From assembly GCA_900708905.1 (NCBI GenBank), contig CAADRB010000002.1, positions 4,285,544-4,349,543 on the forward strand: a stretch of DNA of 64,000 bases. The letters run 5' to 3'. Shown piece after piece: positions 36,741 through 50,800 of this stretch; the stretch's first letter is position 1, and each line of letters opens with the position of its first letter. Source of the DNA: Hymenolepis diminuta. Its lineage: Eukaryota > Platyhelminthes > Cestoda > Cyclophyllidea > Hymenolepididae. Made by a program: the position numbers and the translations under genes. The notes beneath the pieces were generated by a model. The model saw nothing but the letters and a program-made list of their open reading frames with translations. It was not told the DNA's origin and did no database searches.

Positions 36741-38109
36741 TGAGCTTTTTAAATTAAAAATATAGATCAAGTAAATTAAATAATGATGAAAAGGTTAAAT
36801 ATATTTAATCTCTCAAATAAAGATATCAAGAGGTAACATGGAGCTGAAACAGATTGGTAATAGTCATTATTTTTAATAAAAAACAAATCAAATAAAGTTG
36901 AATCAGAAGCCCAAAAGGGGTAGCAAAATGGTGTAGTAGAAGAATAAACAAATTTTCTCTATTTATCTCCCGAATACACCTGTTTTGTTCTTCATTTTAC
37001 ACATTTCATATATTTAATTGCTCATGGCCCAAATGTTTCAAACTTAAAATCTTCAGATTAATTTCTCCGATATTTGAATGAACTCATACTTTCCAGTTGA
37101 TTAAATTTGGTTTTCGGTTGTATCATTATGAGATATTTAGCTTTTTAATGCCTTAGACAGGTAACAGATGATTTTATCGTAGTGGTGCTCACGACTCTTG
37201 GATCTCTGCGAAATGTCATAATACAATGAATACGATTTAAGCAATATTACACCTTATCTTCATAATACAATACCTTACTATTACAAATTTCTAGCTACTT
37301 TAAACATTTTATTAATAAAATGATCTATTTCTAACGACCCATTTACTTAACAGAATTTAAGTCTCTTTGAGTGTTTAATATATTGAATGAATAAATCTCA
37401 GAAGTCTTGAACCAACTTTGATTATAGAGATTTCTTAAGATATATACATATGAAATTTGCTTCTAAAATGCATAAATTTAAAGATTATAATTTTTGAATA
37501 AGAAGTTACGGATAGATGGGAATTTAATCGATGTTTGTAAGGCTTAGCATTTACTCAACTCTGGCATGCCAAAATTTTATTTGTATCCAGTTCATTAATT
37601 GAGAAAGCCTAAAGTGAAGAAAAATGCTTACCTTTTAATGTGGAAAAAACTGAAATCAGTAAAATATTTTGATAAGTAATGGAGTGAGACAGATCGAAAA
37701 CATGTTTATAAAGGCACAAAATCAAGGGGTGTTACTCCATTTGATTTTTGGCTTGGGGTGGTATGGTATTTTCCTATTAGTTAGTTTAATTTTTAAATAT
37801 CGAATTGGAAATTCAACGACTGGATCGGAGTAAATTTCTATTTACCACGTTAAGTGCAGATTTGCCAATTCTTTTAACAGAGCCTTGTCACTTTCACTTC
37901 CCGCTTATTCCAAAGGTTGAGAGTGCTAAATGATCCTAATGATGCTAAGTTATTTACAATTCTTTTAATCAACAGATTTGTTTATAAGAGAACGCTAACT
38001 ATAGTAATTGCTTCAGTGATGAAAGTTTTACTGCATCAGGTTGTAACAGAAGTTCTATCCATTTCTTAAATTTGAATTAAAGTGAAAATTTTGTCAAAAA
38101 CACATTTGT
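36741..38109. other. Non-coding AT-rich sequence
   Basis: No gene seen between the family A copy and the mariner remnant. Confidence 0.5.
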
Positions 38110-39163
38110 TTAGTGTTCAACATAGCCACCATTTCTATAAACTACATCTTCCCATCTTGCCATAAACTTTCGGATTTCTTCTTCGTAGAATTTGGTCAGT
38201 TTGGACTCAAAAAAAGAAACTAACTTCATTTCGACCTCTTCTCTTAAAGTAACCCCTTGCCCCATTAAATGATTCTGTAAGTTCCTGAAAAGATGAAAAT
38301 CAGTTGATGCAAGATCTAAAGAAAATAGTGGGCGATGTGTGACTTCCTAATCAAATTCTTCAACGAGATTTTTGGTTGCTCTTGAAGTGTGGGGTCTGGC
38401 ATTGATATGATGCAGAATCACTCCTTTTCAATTGATCAACGAGGGCAGTTTTTCTTGTAAAACTTCTTTTAAACGAGTTAGCTGCTGATGAAAAACTTCA
38501 GATGTTATTGTTTGATTGTCATCTGTTAGTTCGCAATAAACAATTCTATTCAAATCTTACCATATACACAAGAGAATTTTTCAGGTGCAGTCCTGAATTG
38601 TCTCGGTTGTGAAATTGGCTTTGAACCACTGAACGACTTAGTCACCGTCTTTTGCGTTTAACGTTGCTGTAATGGATCTGCCACTTCTCGTCGCTGTCAG
38701 TTATGATTGGGTCTATAAAGGTGCCTGGAGTTCACGAGAACGCAGCGAAAGACAATAGGTCACACACTGTTGCTAGTTGACTTCTGACAAATCGTGTGGA
38801 GGGGGGGGGCATTTCCCAACTTTTGAGACTCTCCCAGTCAAGTCTTTTCATTTCTCTGTATATAATCATATGGAGGCTTACGTTAAGGATTTTACTCAGT
38901 TCTCTAGTGGTGCAGGCTGAATTTTATCAACGACAACTTGCAATTACTCAGAATTGATTTGTTTGAACATCCCGTACTCGGTCTGTCTTTCAGGCTGAAA
39001 TCATCCTTTTTGAAATGTAAAAACCAGTTTCTGCAGGTCTTTTCATTCACAACATCATTTGTATAAGTGTCTTCCAGTGTTTTTGCTACTGAGCTTGCCG
39101 TATTTCATTCATGAATCAAAACACTAAAATATGTCTGATATGCTCTTTACTTGGAGTGTACAT
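38110..39163 (-). pseudogene. Degenerate mariner transposase
   Basis: On the minus strand an ATG at 39163 starts YTPSKEHIRHILVF, interrupted by a stop. After a frameshift, SSVAKTLEDTYTNDVV and NEKTCRNWFLHFKKDDFSL give the N-terminal helix-turn-helix region typical of mariner (the RWF-F motif). Downstream, LHHINARPHTSRATKN and LDLASTDFHLFRNLQNHLMG are the second and third catalytic blocks, and the frame ends MARWEDVVYRNGGYVEH with TAA at 38112-38110. The span, 1054 bp, equals a normal mariner ORF. At least three in-frame stops and one frameshift are visible, and the catalytic Asp of the usual HDNARPH block is Ile, so the enzyme is dead. A run of nine or more G near 38800 adds to the decay. Terminal inverted repeats were not identified. 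Confidence 0.85.
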
Positions 39164-42100
39164 TAGGGCTAGAAATAGTTACCAATAAGGATAATTATCA
39201 AAAAATCTGAAAGAAGAAGTAACATTTTATTAGTTACCATAGATAAGTATACGACATTAACAAGCTATGTTGAAGTAATCGTGCTCTAAACACGTAGCTC
39301 GAAAATGGGACAGAACTTCAGTTACAACCTGGTGTTTAAGAGTAATGACCATAAAAGAATGTATAACCTCCATCCAGTCCAATTCACAGCATTTCTAACA
39401 ACCTTTGCAACAGATATTCCAGTACACATATATATTCATATATAATGTTGCAAAAGCTAGGTAAATTTGTTTAACTCATATAAATATAAATAAGTTAATA
39501 ATACAAGCCTCACTGAAGTATTTATGCGAACATAAATTGGAGCACAAACAGATATTTTATATCTTATCCAAATCCACATTTGTGTTCATTTTCTTCTAAA
39601 TAGCAAAGGTTTGCATAAAGGCCTTTTTAGATAAAGAAAACGCATGTAAAACATTTGTAAAAGAAGTTACAGAGTTGTAAATTAAAAATTAATGAATGAA
39701 TTTTTAAGAAAAGTTTTATTGATGAATTTAATTAATTAGTATCTCGTACTTTTATTAGCTCATGATGCATACAATATCTGAATTTAACTTTTGAAACTGA
39801 TCATGAAACAGTATTTCTATTATTATTTTAATGCCTAAAACGGAAAAGAACATTTAGCACTTATCATAAACAAAGGAAAGATTTATTGAAATCATTTCGC
39901 AAGAAATTCCTTCAGTATTCTTGCGTTTTAGAATCTGAATGTTTTCTGCATAATGGTAATTTGATCAGATTATTTCAAAGCCATTTTATTTAATGCTCCT
40001 TGTACTTTGCTACAGTTGATTTACCAAAAAGCCATTTTGAAGTTTAAACCAAATGTTAACTGAATAAATAAAACTGGTACATGCGTATGCAAAAAATGAC
40101 AATATTTTAGATTTCTCAAATTCAATAAAACACGAAAATAAGTAGGACAACTTAAACATATGATACCTATTTTATTTCTCTATACTTCCTTGTTTATTGT
40201 TTATCAAGCAATGAAAAAATGTGTTTATATTGCATAAATTTACTTGCTCTTATTACATTCATGTAAAAAATGCCCCTTCTGAGAAAAAATTTTTGTTCTT
40301 TCTTTTTGGAAACACCTCTGGATTGTTTCTGGCACAATGATAACTAAGATGAAAGGAAAGGATTTATTAGTGGCGCTGTAAAATATGGGCGGGTGATTCC
40401 AAAGCCTTTCTTTTAGAAGTTTTGGGTGTTGCATTTTATATTATATAGTAATAAAATAGTATCACAAAGCTTTAAGTGAAATAAAAATTTTTCGTGAATA
40501 AGCATTTTATTGAAAGAGAAATGGAATATAAATATTTGTAGAAATTTCCTTTACTTATTTCTCTTGACAAAGCGTATCAACATACGGAGACATCTGAAAG
40601 CAAAGGAAATGAAAGTTCATAAAAGCGAAATATGCTAAATTTTAATAGTCAGTATTAGGAGCAGTAGAATCAGAAGAACCCTAATTTCCCGTAGTTTCAG
40701 AATCATAAAATTGGAGATTTCCTCGATTTATTTCTTCTTTTTGTCATTTGGTTCTTTATTCAAAAATCAGGGTGACACGTTTTATGTGATTTCACAGTTA
40801 ATTTTAGCTTAATTTTTTGGGCTTTCATACAATAGAAGAATAGAAGCCCATTAGTTGGCAGATCTTTGCTCCTGCGGCGGTTGATGTGCCAGTAACTTCT
40901 TATATTACTTCCGTATTGATTAGTCGATAATATCAAGAATCTGCAGATTTGAATGTTCTTTCACTTACACCTTTTAATTGTGGTTGATGTCAGTAGTGCG
41001 AGAAATGAAATTCTAATATTATTCAATATCCAACTTTCAATTTTTCCCGCCAAACACCTGCTTAGCATTTATTTGAGGTAAATTACGTAATACGGATTTC
41101 AACAGTATTTTTTTGGAAAGTCTTGCTCACAGTTTAACCGTTTCCTGTAATTATAAAATAATATTTATTAAAAAATTGCCTTTTCTCACCTATTTGGTTT
41201 AAGGATACTTTGTTATTTTTTAATGACATTATCTTAGGTATTCATAAATCTTTTATGACTTTTACATCTGCTAAAATTAATGCTTATAGCAGATGACCGC
41301 ATATTTTTATATAACATAAATAACTTGTTAAATATAAAAGAAAAAATTATATTTAGTTTGAATGGACGTGAGCTATCTGAAAGAATAAATTGAATGATCT
41401 GCAGTATTGACGATTTTGTATATTAAATAAGTATTATTATTATATATCATCTCTAAAATAAGCTTAAATGCTCCTTTATATGCTCTTACTTAATGAACCA
41501 TATAAAATCAAAATTATGCTATTGCATTTCTTTCGCAGATTTTGTAATCGGATCAGGCAAAGGGCTTTACCTCCAACAGCTTTATGAAATAAAAATCACT
41601 TCTTACATAGACAACTCAAACTTGTAAAATTTAGCTAGTTCACCAGTGGAATATTTCTTCACAATCACTAAAAATACCATGGATACAAACACGCAGACTA
41701 TGCAGATAAATTAACAAATTGGAATATCAGTTAGAAATTAAAAGTACCGATATATACTAGAATATTTGAAAAAAGGGAATTACCCAATGATTAAACTACA
41801 ATGAAATTCATTTCCCGTTATGAGCATAAACAACAAACAATTGAAAGCTGGAGTAGTAAAAGAATTTAATTCACTTTTGGGATAATCATATCTCCTATCA
41901 TTTATGCACTGGCTTAGCTTTAACTCAATAAAGTTTATTATGGAGATAAACTGAATAGAAAAAGATGACAGCGGATTTATTGCTGCCTTCAAATTGGCAA
42001 CCTAGCAGTGTTAAATCATCGTACATTAATAATGACTTGAACCGATACACTATATAATGTCGTTTATTCGTATTGAGTTGTGATTTATTTCCAGATTATA

Positions 42101-44599
42101 TCCGAATAGTCCTCTACCTGGCTGTGTATCACGAAGTCAATTCTTTGATCCTTGACGATATTTGTTCTGAGATTCAGCCTTGCTACTTATCGAATTTTAT
42201 GCAAACCAAAGTGGATGTTAAATGTATATATAATTAGCCAACTATTTAAAAGTGCATCCAATAATTGAATATGCAGTTTAACCGTAAAGTGGAATATTTG
42301 AAGCGGAGGTATTTTATTTCTTCAGTATACTGCAAAACCTATGCTCCTCCCCGATTATCTTTTTATTCGAAATCACAAAATTCCTCTTATGACTTTTGCC
42401 TGCATTCTCTAATGGAAATTTTGTAATTATATTTAAAAAATGACCTAATTAATAAGCATCTTTAGTAAAGTTTGGACAAATTTTAAGCGATTCTATACAT
42501 ATATGAATTTCACCAGGTAATAGCGCAAGATATGGGAAGTTAATCTGTTAAGAAAGAAACCAGTTAATGAAATGCTTTTATGGAATTTTCATTATATAAA
42601 TAAAATCAAATTTCCTTCTATTCTTATAAATTTTTTAAACATTTCAATGTTTTTGAAATTAATATTTCATTTGTATCATAATATGATCTTTTTGCATAAC
42701 CGAAAGCATATTTTTATAGGAAGATTATTATTTTCTCCGAAAGTAGTCCATGACATCTTTTTTAGGAATATATGTATACATTTATTTATTTAAAATTAAT
42801 TTTTGTGTACGATATTTTTACGCTTAAATATTTGATATAGCTACATCTGCAGTAATGTTTTGCTTTTTGATAAAATTTAATTATGACATTTCACCTCTGC
42901 TCTTCTCAGACAAAGTTATGTTTGATAAATTTACCAAGTGATTTTAATTCCTCATAAACATATTGCAAATGAAGAGCATCTTAATCTTATTATTTATTAT
43001 CCGTCTTGACTAATATTAATAAATAATTAAATAAGTAAACAAATAAAAACGCATATTTAACTCTGGCGCTGAAGTGGCATTAAATTTTAAAATGGAGATA
43101 TATATTGGTGGTAAAAGATCTATTTAAAATGATACAATCATTAACCAAAATATGTTCTTTATTATTTACACCATCAGTGAATAAATGCGTGATAGGAAAT
43201 TTTTTGTGTGCGATTTAAAAATGACATCATATTAATTCCAATTTAAATGCTATTTTAGATTTTTTATTCGTTTGGAAAAGTCTCTTCAAACAAATTCATG
43301 TGATTTTGCTATTAATCAGCCCTTACGACTTTGACGCTTCCTCATATTAGTCAGTTTATGTATCATCCACGATTTCTGATTACAAAGTTTAGCTTATGCA
43401 AATTTCAAGCTGTATCTCTCTTCTAGTTAGCCTTGCTTCTACTTACATACAAATGAGAGTAAGTGTAAAAAGTGCAAGAGGATTTAATTCTTGTCTTAAA
43501 CATCGATCGCTTAGAAGATCCATTCATCCAATACCGTTCAACGAAGTTCCTATGCCCTTTAATATTGTAAGCCACAAACATGCTCATTTTTAAGTAGGGT
43601 CATCCATTTACTATAGAAATAACTAAATAACAGACACGTATAATGTAATGTTTTAACACATTTTACATAAATTAATTTGTAGTGATAAAGTATTCTTATA
43701 ATTGACAGCTGAGTGTCAATCCACTGGCAACTTGAATGTAGTCTTGCGCAAGACCACCAAAAAGATGTCAGTAACAGATTGGGCAAGCCTACTGGTAGAT
43801 CACTTTAGGATCACTCATGGGATGTGAATTTTAATTCTAAGTCAGATAATACGAGAATTAATAATTAGCAAACTCTCATATTTTTAAGTGAAGTGGTAAA
43901 TTATCGATATTTTGTATCCTTTCACCTAAAACTTAAGAGGCCGTTAAGTTAATTTAGTGATTGTTCACTTTTTGATAACGTCTTTTCATATCTTAGAGTC
44001 GGAAAGGCATTTTTGGCGAATTCTGTGCACTGTTCTTAATTAATCTATTTCTTCGCCTAGTGCTAGCTGTCTGAATCATTATTTTTTATTTCTAGTCTTA
44101 AGACTTGACCTTTGGTTTCATGGAACCAATTAACAAAATAGCATAGCAAGTTCGACTTTCTGCTTTTTTACTAAGTGAAAGGAACAGAATGTTCATAGTT
44201 TTGAATTAAATGTCAATTTACACCTATTATATGACAAAACACGGTACCGTTTTCACTGTATTTCTTAGTACCATCCTTAAAGTATGATTTAAATCTATAA
44301 GAAAAAACCTACAATGCTTGCATTTTTTTATTCCAAGTTATTCAGAAATTGACGTAACGAGTTAAATTTCAGACAAAGCATAAGTGCGCAAAATTATTTC
44401 AATCCCTTTTCGAGTCCTCCCCTCTCCCTTCCCCTCCACATTTTGTCTTAATAAGATTTATGTCCTATTTTATTAGATGAGGAAGATTTTTACGCATTTC
44501 CTTTTATTGGTGGATAGTGTTTTATTAATATAAAACAAAAAGTTAATCTCTCTTTTTCTCTTATCAGTATTATTGCACACATTAATTTGCGTGAAATTC
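39164..44599. other. Non-coding AT-rich sequence
   Basis: No gene identified. A minus-strand open frame at 40240-40434 (64 codons) has fairly protein-like composition, but no recognisable domain or partner exons. Confidence 0.5.
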
Positions 44600-45110
44600 T
44601 ATGTGGGAAGAACTTTCTGGTTTCTAGATCAAACAAAGGTTCATTAATTTAAGCTAAAAGTCAAACTTTATAAACTATTGTGATTTTATTCCTTGCACTA
44701 AAATGAAATTGCCTCAGATATGCGTTTAATATTAAGTTAGGCAATAAAACACTAAGCGTATGTTAACTAAATTTGCTGGAGCATACAGCAACCCCATTTC
44801 ATAATAGTTTTATGGATTTATTAAATCTGGGAAAATACAAAATTTTTCGCAAAATCCCCCCAAATTAACTGAGCGTTTCTTGACCAATTTATTTTAAAAT
44901 GCTACGCTATTAATTGCATTTTAACGTTTAAACTTTCGCTTTTGCTTTGCTTTAATGACCGGAAGCAGGATTAACTGCGCTGAAAAGCTGGGATAAGATC
45001 TTCTATGAAAAATAGCTTTTTCTCATCCGAATGTTCAAATGATTTGTGCCTTTGCCGCTGATGATTTTAAAGCATTTAAAGTAAATTTTACCTGCAATTT
45101 TGATCTGAAA
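44600..45110 (+). repeat. Dispersed repeat family A, copy 3
   Basis: Same block order as the other two copies: tgtgggaagaactttctgg, cattaatttaagctaaaagtc, attgcctcagatatgcg, ggagcatacagcaacccc (matching gggcatacagctcctct in copy 1), a ctgggaaaatacaaa block, and gctgggataagatcttctatga, which matches gataagatctcccatga in copy 1. Confidence 0.6.
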
Positions 45111-47675
45111 GCTTTCCACTCATTCACTAACAGTAAAAACAGCACTTATTGTTCAAAATGAGGTTTCCCTGCTAAGTCAAAAGTTTTGGTTGGTTTCTAA
45201 GCTGTATATATTAGCTTATACCCACCAAATGCTCTTCTAGCTTGGTTTCCTCCGGATGTCAGACAACTTAGATTTGGTACGTAAAATATTTAATGATAAA
45301 ATAGCTTTGTTTTTCATGAAATTCCGTGCAGTTGCTCCTAACTCTAAAATTCAAGTTAATTACAATTATTAGCAAGAACAGTTCTTGTACGGTAATGAAG
45401 TTTTGTTTAAAATCAATCCCTAAAATGCTTATTGCTTCTCACCAATGAAAACATTTTAGTTCTATTTGTTTAAATTAGGATTTTCAGTAAATTCGTCCAC
45501 TCAATGACCTTCAAAAATGAAACTCCAAAATAGGTAATGGCTCATCAGTACCATAAGCTTAGTATAAAAATTCACTGAACATAGCGGCCAACATGACTTA
45601 ATTAAAGATAAATGGCTCTGGTACCTAATTTGTTAAAGAATAAAATGAAATTCCTATTTGTATAACAAATCAATACTAAATGGCGATTCCATTCGGACTT
45701 ACTGACAAGATTTAAAACTACATCTGCATGCTTATGGAAAAAATTAATTACTTGTGGAATTAAAATAGCTTCGTTCGGAGTAGAATAGATTTTTTTCTGA
45801 ATATCAAGGAGGTAGATACCTTTTTCCAAGAGCAGCATGTAGTATATTTTCGATCTTCAAAGGTTTTAAAAATAATGGCTGCTGTGAATGAATGTGTTCT
45901 TTTTTTCATTGCGGAAAAACCTAAAATTCTTATATTTACCATGAATTATTTCATTTACCTCTAAAATAAATGATGTGACTACCACTTCTCTTTATTTGCA
46001 GATAATAATGTTTCTTCTTAAATGCCATTACCAGACATAGTTTGTTAAATGCATGGATTAGCTAAAGCAAGAAATTTACGTGAAAGGGAAAAGTACAGTT
46101 CAAGATCTCATCATTCAAATTCACGTCTTCCTTATGTTTCATCGCATAAATATCAAGACACTAGTAAAACTATTTATATTATCTAATTTAAATATTCATT
46201 GACAATCTTTTTCATACAGTGTAAACTATTTGAATATTAAAACAGCTAGAAACGAGACTTATTTTACCAAAAGAAGCAAATTTCTTAAATGTTTGTCAAG
46301 GTACTGAGACAGATTGGCCAGTGCTTTCTCTGTTTTGCTTTTTAGTCTCTCATAGCCTTGAGGTCCAAGACATATTAATGCATCACATACTAGACCTGCT
46401 TAATTGCGAGTAAAATTATCTATAAAGACTTTGTCTCCTCAGTAAAAAAATTATAATCTGATTTACGGTTTTTAGGACATTAAAAACGTTACGCTTGAAA
46501 CTCATCATACAAATTTGGAAATAAATATTAATATATTGTAACATTTGGACTTCAACAGTTATTTACATTTGTTTAATTAATGAATTTTGTAAGAGAATGA
46601 ATAATAAGGAAACCTAAACTATTTTATGCGCTTACTTTTAAGTTATATGTGAATCTCTCCGAAATTTTTAATTTTTATCGTAGTGCTAGCAAAATACTCT
46701 AAATTTAAGTGCAACACAAATAATTTGATTTTGAATTGATTAATTTAGATAAAATTTATTTAATATATATCATTTGTAAATTTTAACTAATGTTAATCAA
46801 AACTAACAAGCTATAGAAAGGAGAATGAGAAGGTGGCTGAAGATTTCAAATTTTGGAAACATATTGTGGATCCAGTAAAGTTGGTTAGCACAAAAATATT
46901 CACACACCAAAGCTTATAAAATTGAAAATGACAACTTACGTTTTTTCTTAATAACTGCATAATATCAAAAGGAACTTCCATACAATTAATGCTGCCACGA
47001 GGCTAGACATGTGGGTATGCTATGCACTCACCTTTATATGCCGATTTAATAATTGTCACCAACATTAAAAAATTTCATATAATGGGTAATTTACATCGGT
47101 GCACATTTAATCCTCCTCCCACCCCTACATGATTTTGACTGATAAATTATCTCAAACTGTCTTCATGAAAATGATAATCGACACCACTTGTAATATTTCA
47201 ATTATTAGTGGTATGCCCTTTACCTTTCAAATACTAATATTATTGTAGTAATGAAGTCTTAATAATACACTATTTCAATTAATCGGACCGCCTTTTTTTC
47301 TTAAGACTCCTTGATATTTTATAGGTATGGATAGATGTCATCGGATAAGTCTGGTAAGAATGTCGTTCTCCAACATCGTGAGAGTCAAATTTATTGAACA
47401 CATTGAAAATGCATTTGTTGGAACATGATTTGTGAAAAAATAGAGAATGATTTAAGGGTTTTTAATCATCAGAAACTGGGTGTTTTTATGGCAACGTAAT
47501 GAATATTAAATAGTTGAATATTTTTTTGCATTTTCCGGCCATTATTTTTAGTATTTTGTTGCTCCCTTTTATCAGAATTTTTATCCTTCCTAATATTATT
47601 GGCAAAGTAGATAACAAAATTGTATGAAAAAATTTTATGGTAAAATTTCACCAATTGTTTAGTTCAATTTTACAG
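45111..47675. other. Non-coding AT-rich sequence
   Basis: No gene or recognisable element seen. Confidence 0.5.
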
Positions 47676-47866
47676 GTATCATCGGCAGTGAGTCCAATTT
47701 TGCACAATGTTATTCTCATTATTCTTTGCCTATTTCATCGCATCGATTTCGTTTCTCTCCATTTTGGTCTTGTAGTAATTTCAATTCTCCATCATGCTAC
47801 TCATTATTTAATATTCTGCATAAATCATTTGTCTACCCTCATTGCTCATTCAATATGCGTCAATAA
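47676..47866 (+). other. Possible orphan 3'-terminal exon
   Basis: An acceptor (caattttacag ending at 47675) is followed, in the frame starting at 47678, by 62 open codons to a TAA at 47864 that overlaps an AATAAA hexamer. The residues are Ser/Phe/Cys-rich (RFRFSPFWSCSNFNSPSC). A second frame is open across the same region (47637-47960), so coding is far from certain. No family recognised. Confidence 0.18.
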
Positions 47867-50800
47867 AATGAGTTCGTTTACAAACACACACGATGATTAC
47901 TGTTTCTCATATCTGAAGGTGCATGAAGTACACAAATCCCCTCATGTGGGTCCTAGCTAAACATATAAAATCTAACAGTGCAACTACTTTATTCCAGTGT
48001 ATCATTTATTAAAATACAATATTAAGGTTTTGCGAGGAAAATTGCAATTATTTCGAAATGTCTACTTATCTGTTCCACATCCACTCAAAACTTGTCTGAG
48101 ACGTCTAAAGAATATTACATTGTTAAATTCTATTTTTTTATTTTCATTAAAATAAAAATCTGATATGAGGTAAGGGCGCATCGCACTTTTCACAACAAAA
48201 GTTCTTAACATTCAATCGAGATTTAACGTATAATATACTAAATAATTAATTTCAATCAAAAGTGTTGGCTGAGGCAGTTATTCCAATGTCGACACAAAGC
48301 ATTTTATTTAAAAATGAATAAAATTACATAAATCGTCATATTTAATTGCCTTACTCTCAAATAAAAAGAATTATTTATGTCCTCATGATTCAATTTTAGT
48401 AATCGGTTAGTAAAAACTATTAATTACTTGGGAAAAAATGGATTTGTCAACAAAATTTTTGTTTAAGCGAACTGTTTCCTTAAATATCCTAAATAATTAT
48501 ACTACTACCTACAAAACCTGAATTATTTTTTGATAAACTTTACCTCTTTTTGAAATGTTACCATTTTAGACTTCGATTTTAACTTCTTTTACTCGTTTTG
48601 CAACAAGTGCATTTTTTGTGAAGCGATTAAATAAGAGATTGAATTGGGAAAGAAATTACATAGAGTAGATTTAATTAGTATTCTTTTGAAGGCATAATGT
48701 TATCGGGCTAATATCAAAAATTGTATTAATAAATTGTAAAAAAATTGTCCTCCAAAATTGAAAAATTAAAAAATATTTCAAACTAACCATTAATTTTGAG
48801 AAAATGGCTCTCTGAAATTCTTGTATTACAGTTTTTAAACATTTTTCTTAATCTTCAGAAAATTCAAGGACAATATATTTGCATAATTTATTTTCTAGTA
48901 AAATCATTCAATCTGTGTATAAACAAAATATCTGTAAGGTGTAATTAATGCATGAAATACCATTCTTCAGACATGCATGGGTTTGCTGTAAATACGTCGT
49001 ATATTTCGTTTTTTTTGTTTTTGCGTATATTTTTGTTCCAGATGAGCGTGTACCAGATTTTTGAATCGTGCATCATTTTAAACATGGATGTTGTTATTGA
49101 AAAGCTATATATTCTAACAACGAGGGACGTATATGCCGTCACAGGAAACTTATCTATTTAAGCATGAATTGTTAACGAAACTCTATTCCTGTTCCAAAAA
49201 TTTTCCCCTTTTGAGTAAAACAGTTAAGAATGCTTATTTATGCCAAACACTATAAGCATCAGAACTGAAAAAGCAATTTTACAAATTTAAATAATCTCTA
49301 AATTCTTTATTTAAACGATTCGAAAATATGTGAAAGATAAATTTTGAAATCCATTGAAATGAATTTACATCTGGCCAAGATGGACGAAAAAAGCAGAATT
49401 AAATGGGAATTCACGAGGTGCAAGACAGAATTTAGTTGGCTTTCAACCATGGTGGTCTGTGGCCAGCCTACCCATGCACTGCAAATTTTAAACTTTAATG
49501 GCATCTGATTTGAAATATTTGTTTTAAGCTATATAATGACACTTATATGGTAGCTTTATATGCCTTCCAAACATACGATTTCAATTTTATTATAAGAAAT
49601 TAACATTAACCTTAAACGAAATTTGCACCTAGATTATGACTGCTGCCAGCTTATTTCAGTAGAAATTGAAATGAATTTTATTTATCGTAAAATCTATCTG
49701 CTTTCCTTTGGCATGCTTTTGGTACACATGATATGTAAAATTTTGCGTAATATTTCTGTTTATTCAATCTTTCTTATCTGTTTTAATGGAGAAATTTGGT
49801 ACTTATTACTCAAATAGCCGACAAATTTAAGTAATGTATAGTACAAAAAATTTGATTAATCCATCCAAACTTTCAGCAATTTAGGCGTTTTTGTCTGAAA
49901 GGGTATTTTATTAATGTATATTATTGATAATAATTATTGATGAACGTGAGAGTGGTACTTATAAATCACTGCAACATAGAGAAAAATAAAACAACAGAAA
50001 ATTTATTGAATAAAAAGAAAATTTATTAACTTTTTAAACTCTTATTATAGATACTAACTAACAATTTGGCGAGAATAACAAATAGACAAACAACTAGTTT
50101 CCTGTAACTTAAGAAAATACGTTTTTATTTTAAATTAATACAACTTCTCTATCTCCTATTGACAGATAAACTGCTATAATCACACCTAACTTTGCTTCAC
50201 AAGAACTCAAATTTAAGCCAACATTCCGTATCTGCTTTCTTTTATTTTATTTTTAACTCCACTAATCTGACCAAGAACCATGGAATAGAATAAAATTCTA
50301 AGAAAAAAGAATTACTTCAACTTTATTAAATACTTTAAGTAGACGTGGGTTTGGACTGAATTAACAAAAGTCAAAATTTATGTTGATTGAAATTTAATTA
50401 TAGCAAATCCTTAACTGGAAAATGTAAAGTTCAGCGTTTTGTTTCCTTAATATCCGACTTATTTAGTGTTGAGTAAATTTTTAATTCAATTTTAGTAGTG
50501 GAAAAGCCTCTGTATACAAAAACCTCGAATTGGTCATATAGAAAATGCTTGTAAATACACGTAATGTATCACTTAAATACAATAAACATGTGTTGTGACA
50601 TTCAAATTCCAGTTTTGCTATCTGTATAGTTTTGTTTAATCTTATTAAATGCTAAGTGTTTAATAATATATTAATCAAATAAATGATTAACAATAAAATT
50701 CTAATTTCAATCGAATAAGAGCATCTTGAGGACTTAGCTGTTTTTCAAAATTTCTTAGATTTGGCCCGAAAAATTTGTTTGTCCATTTGCTCTGGTAAAA

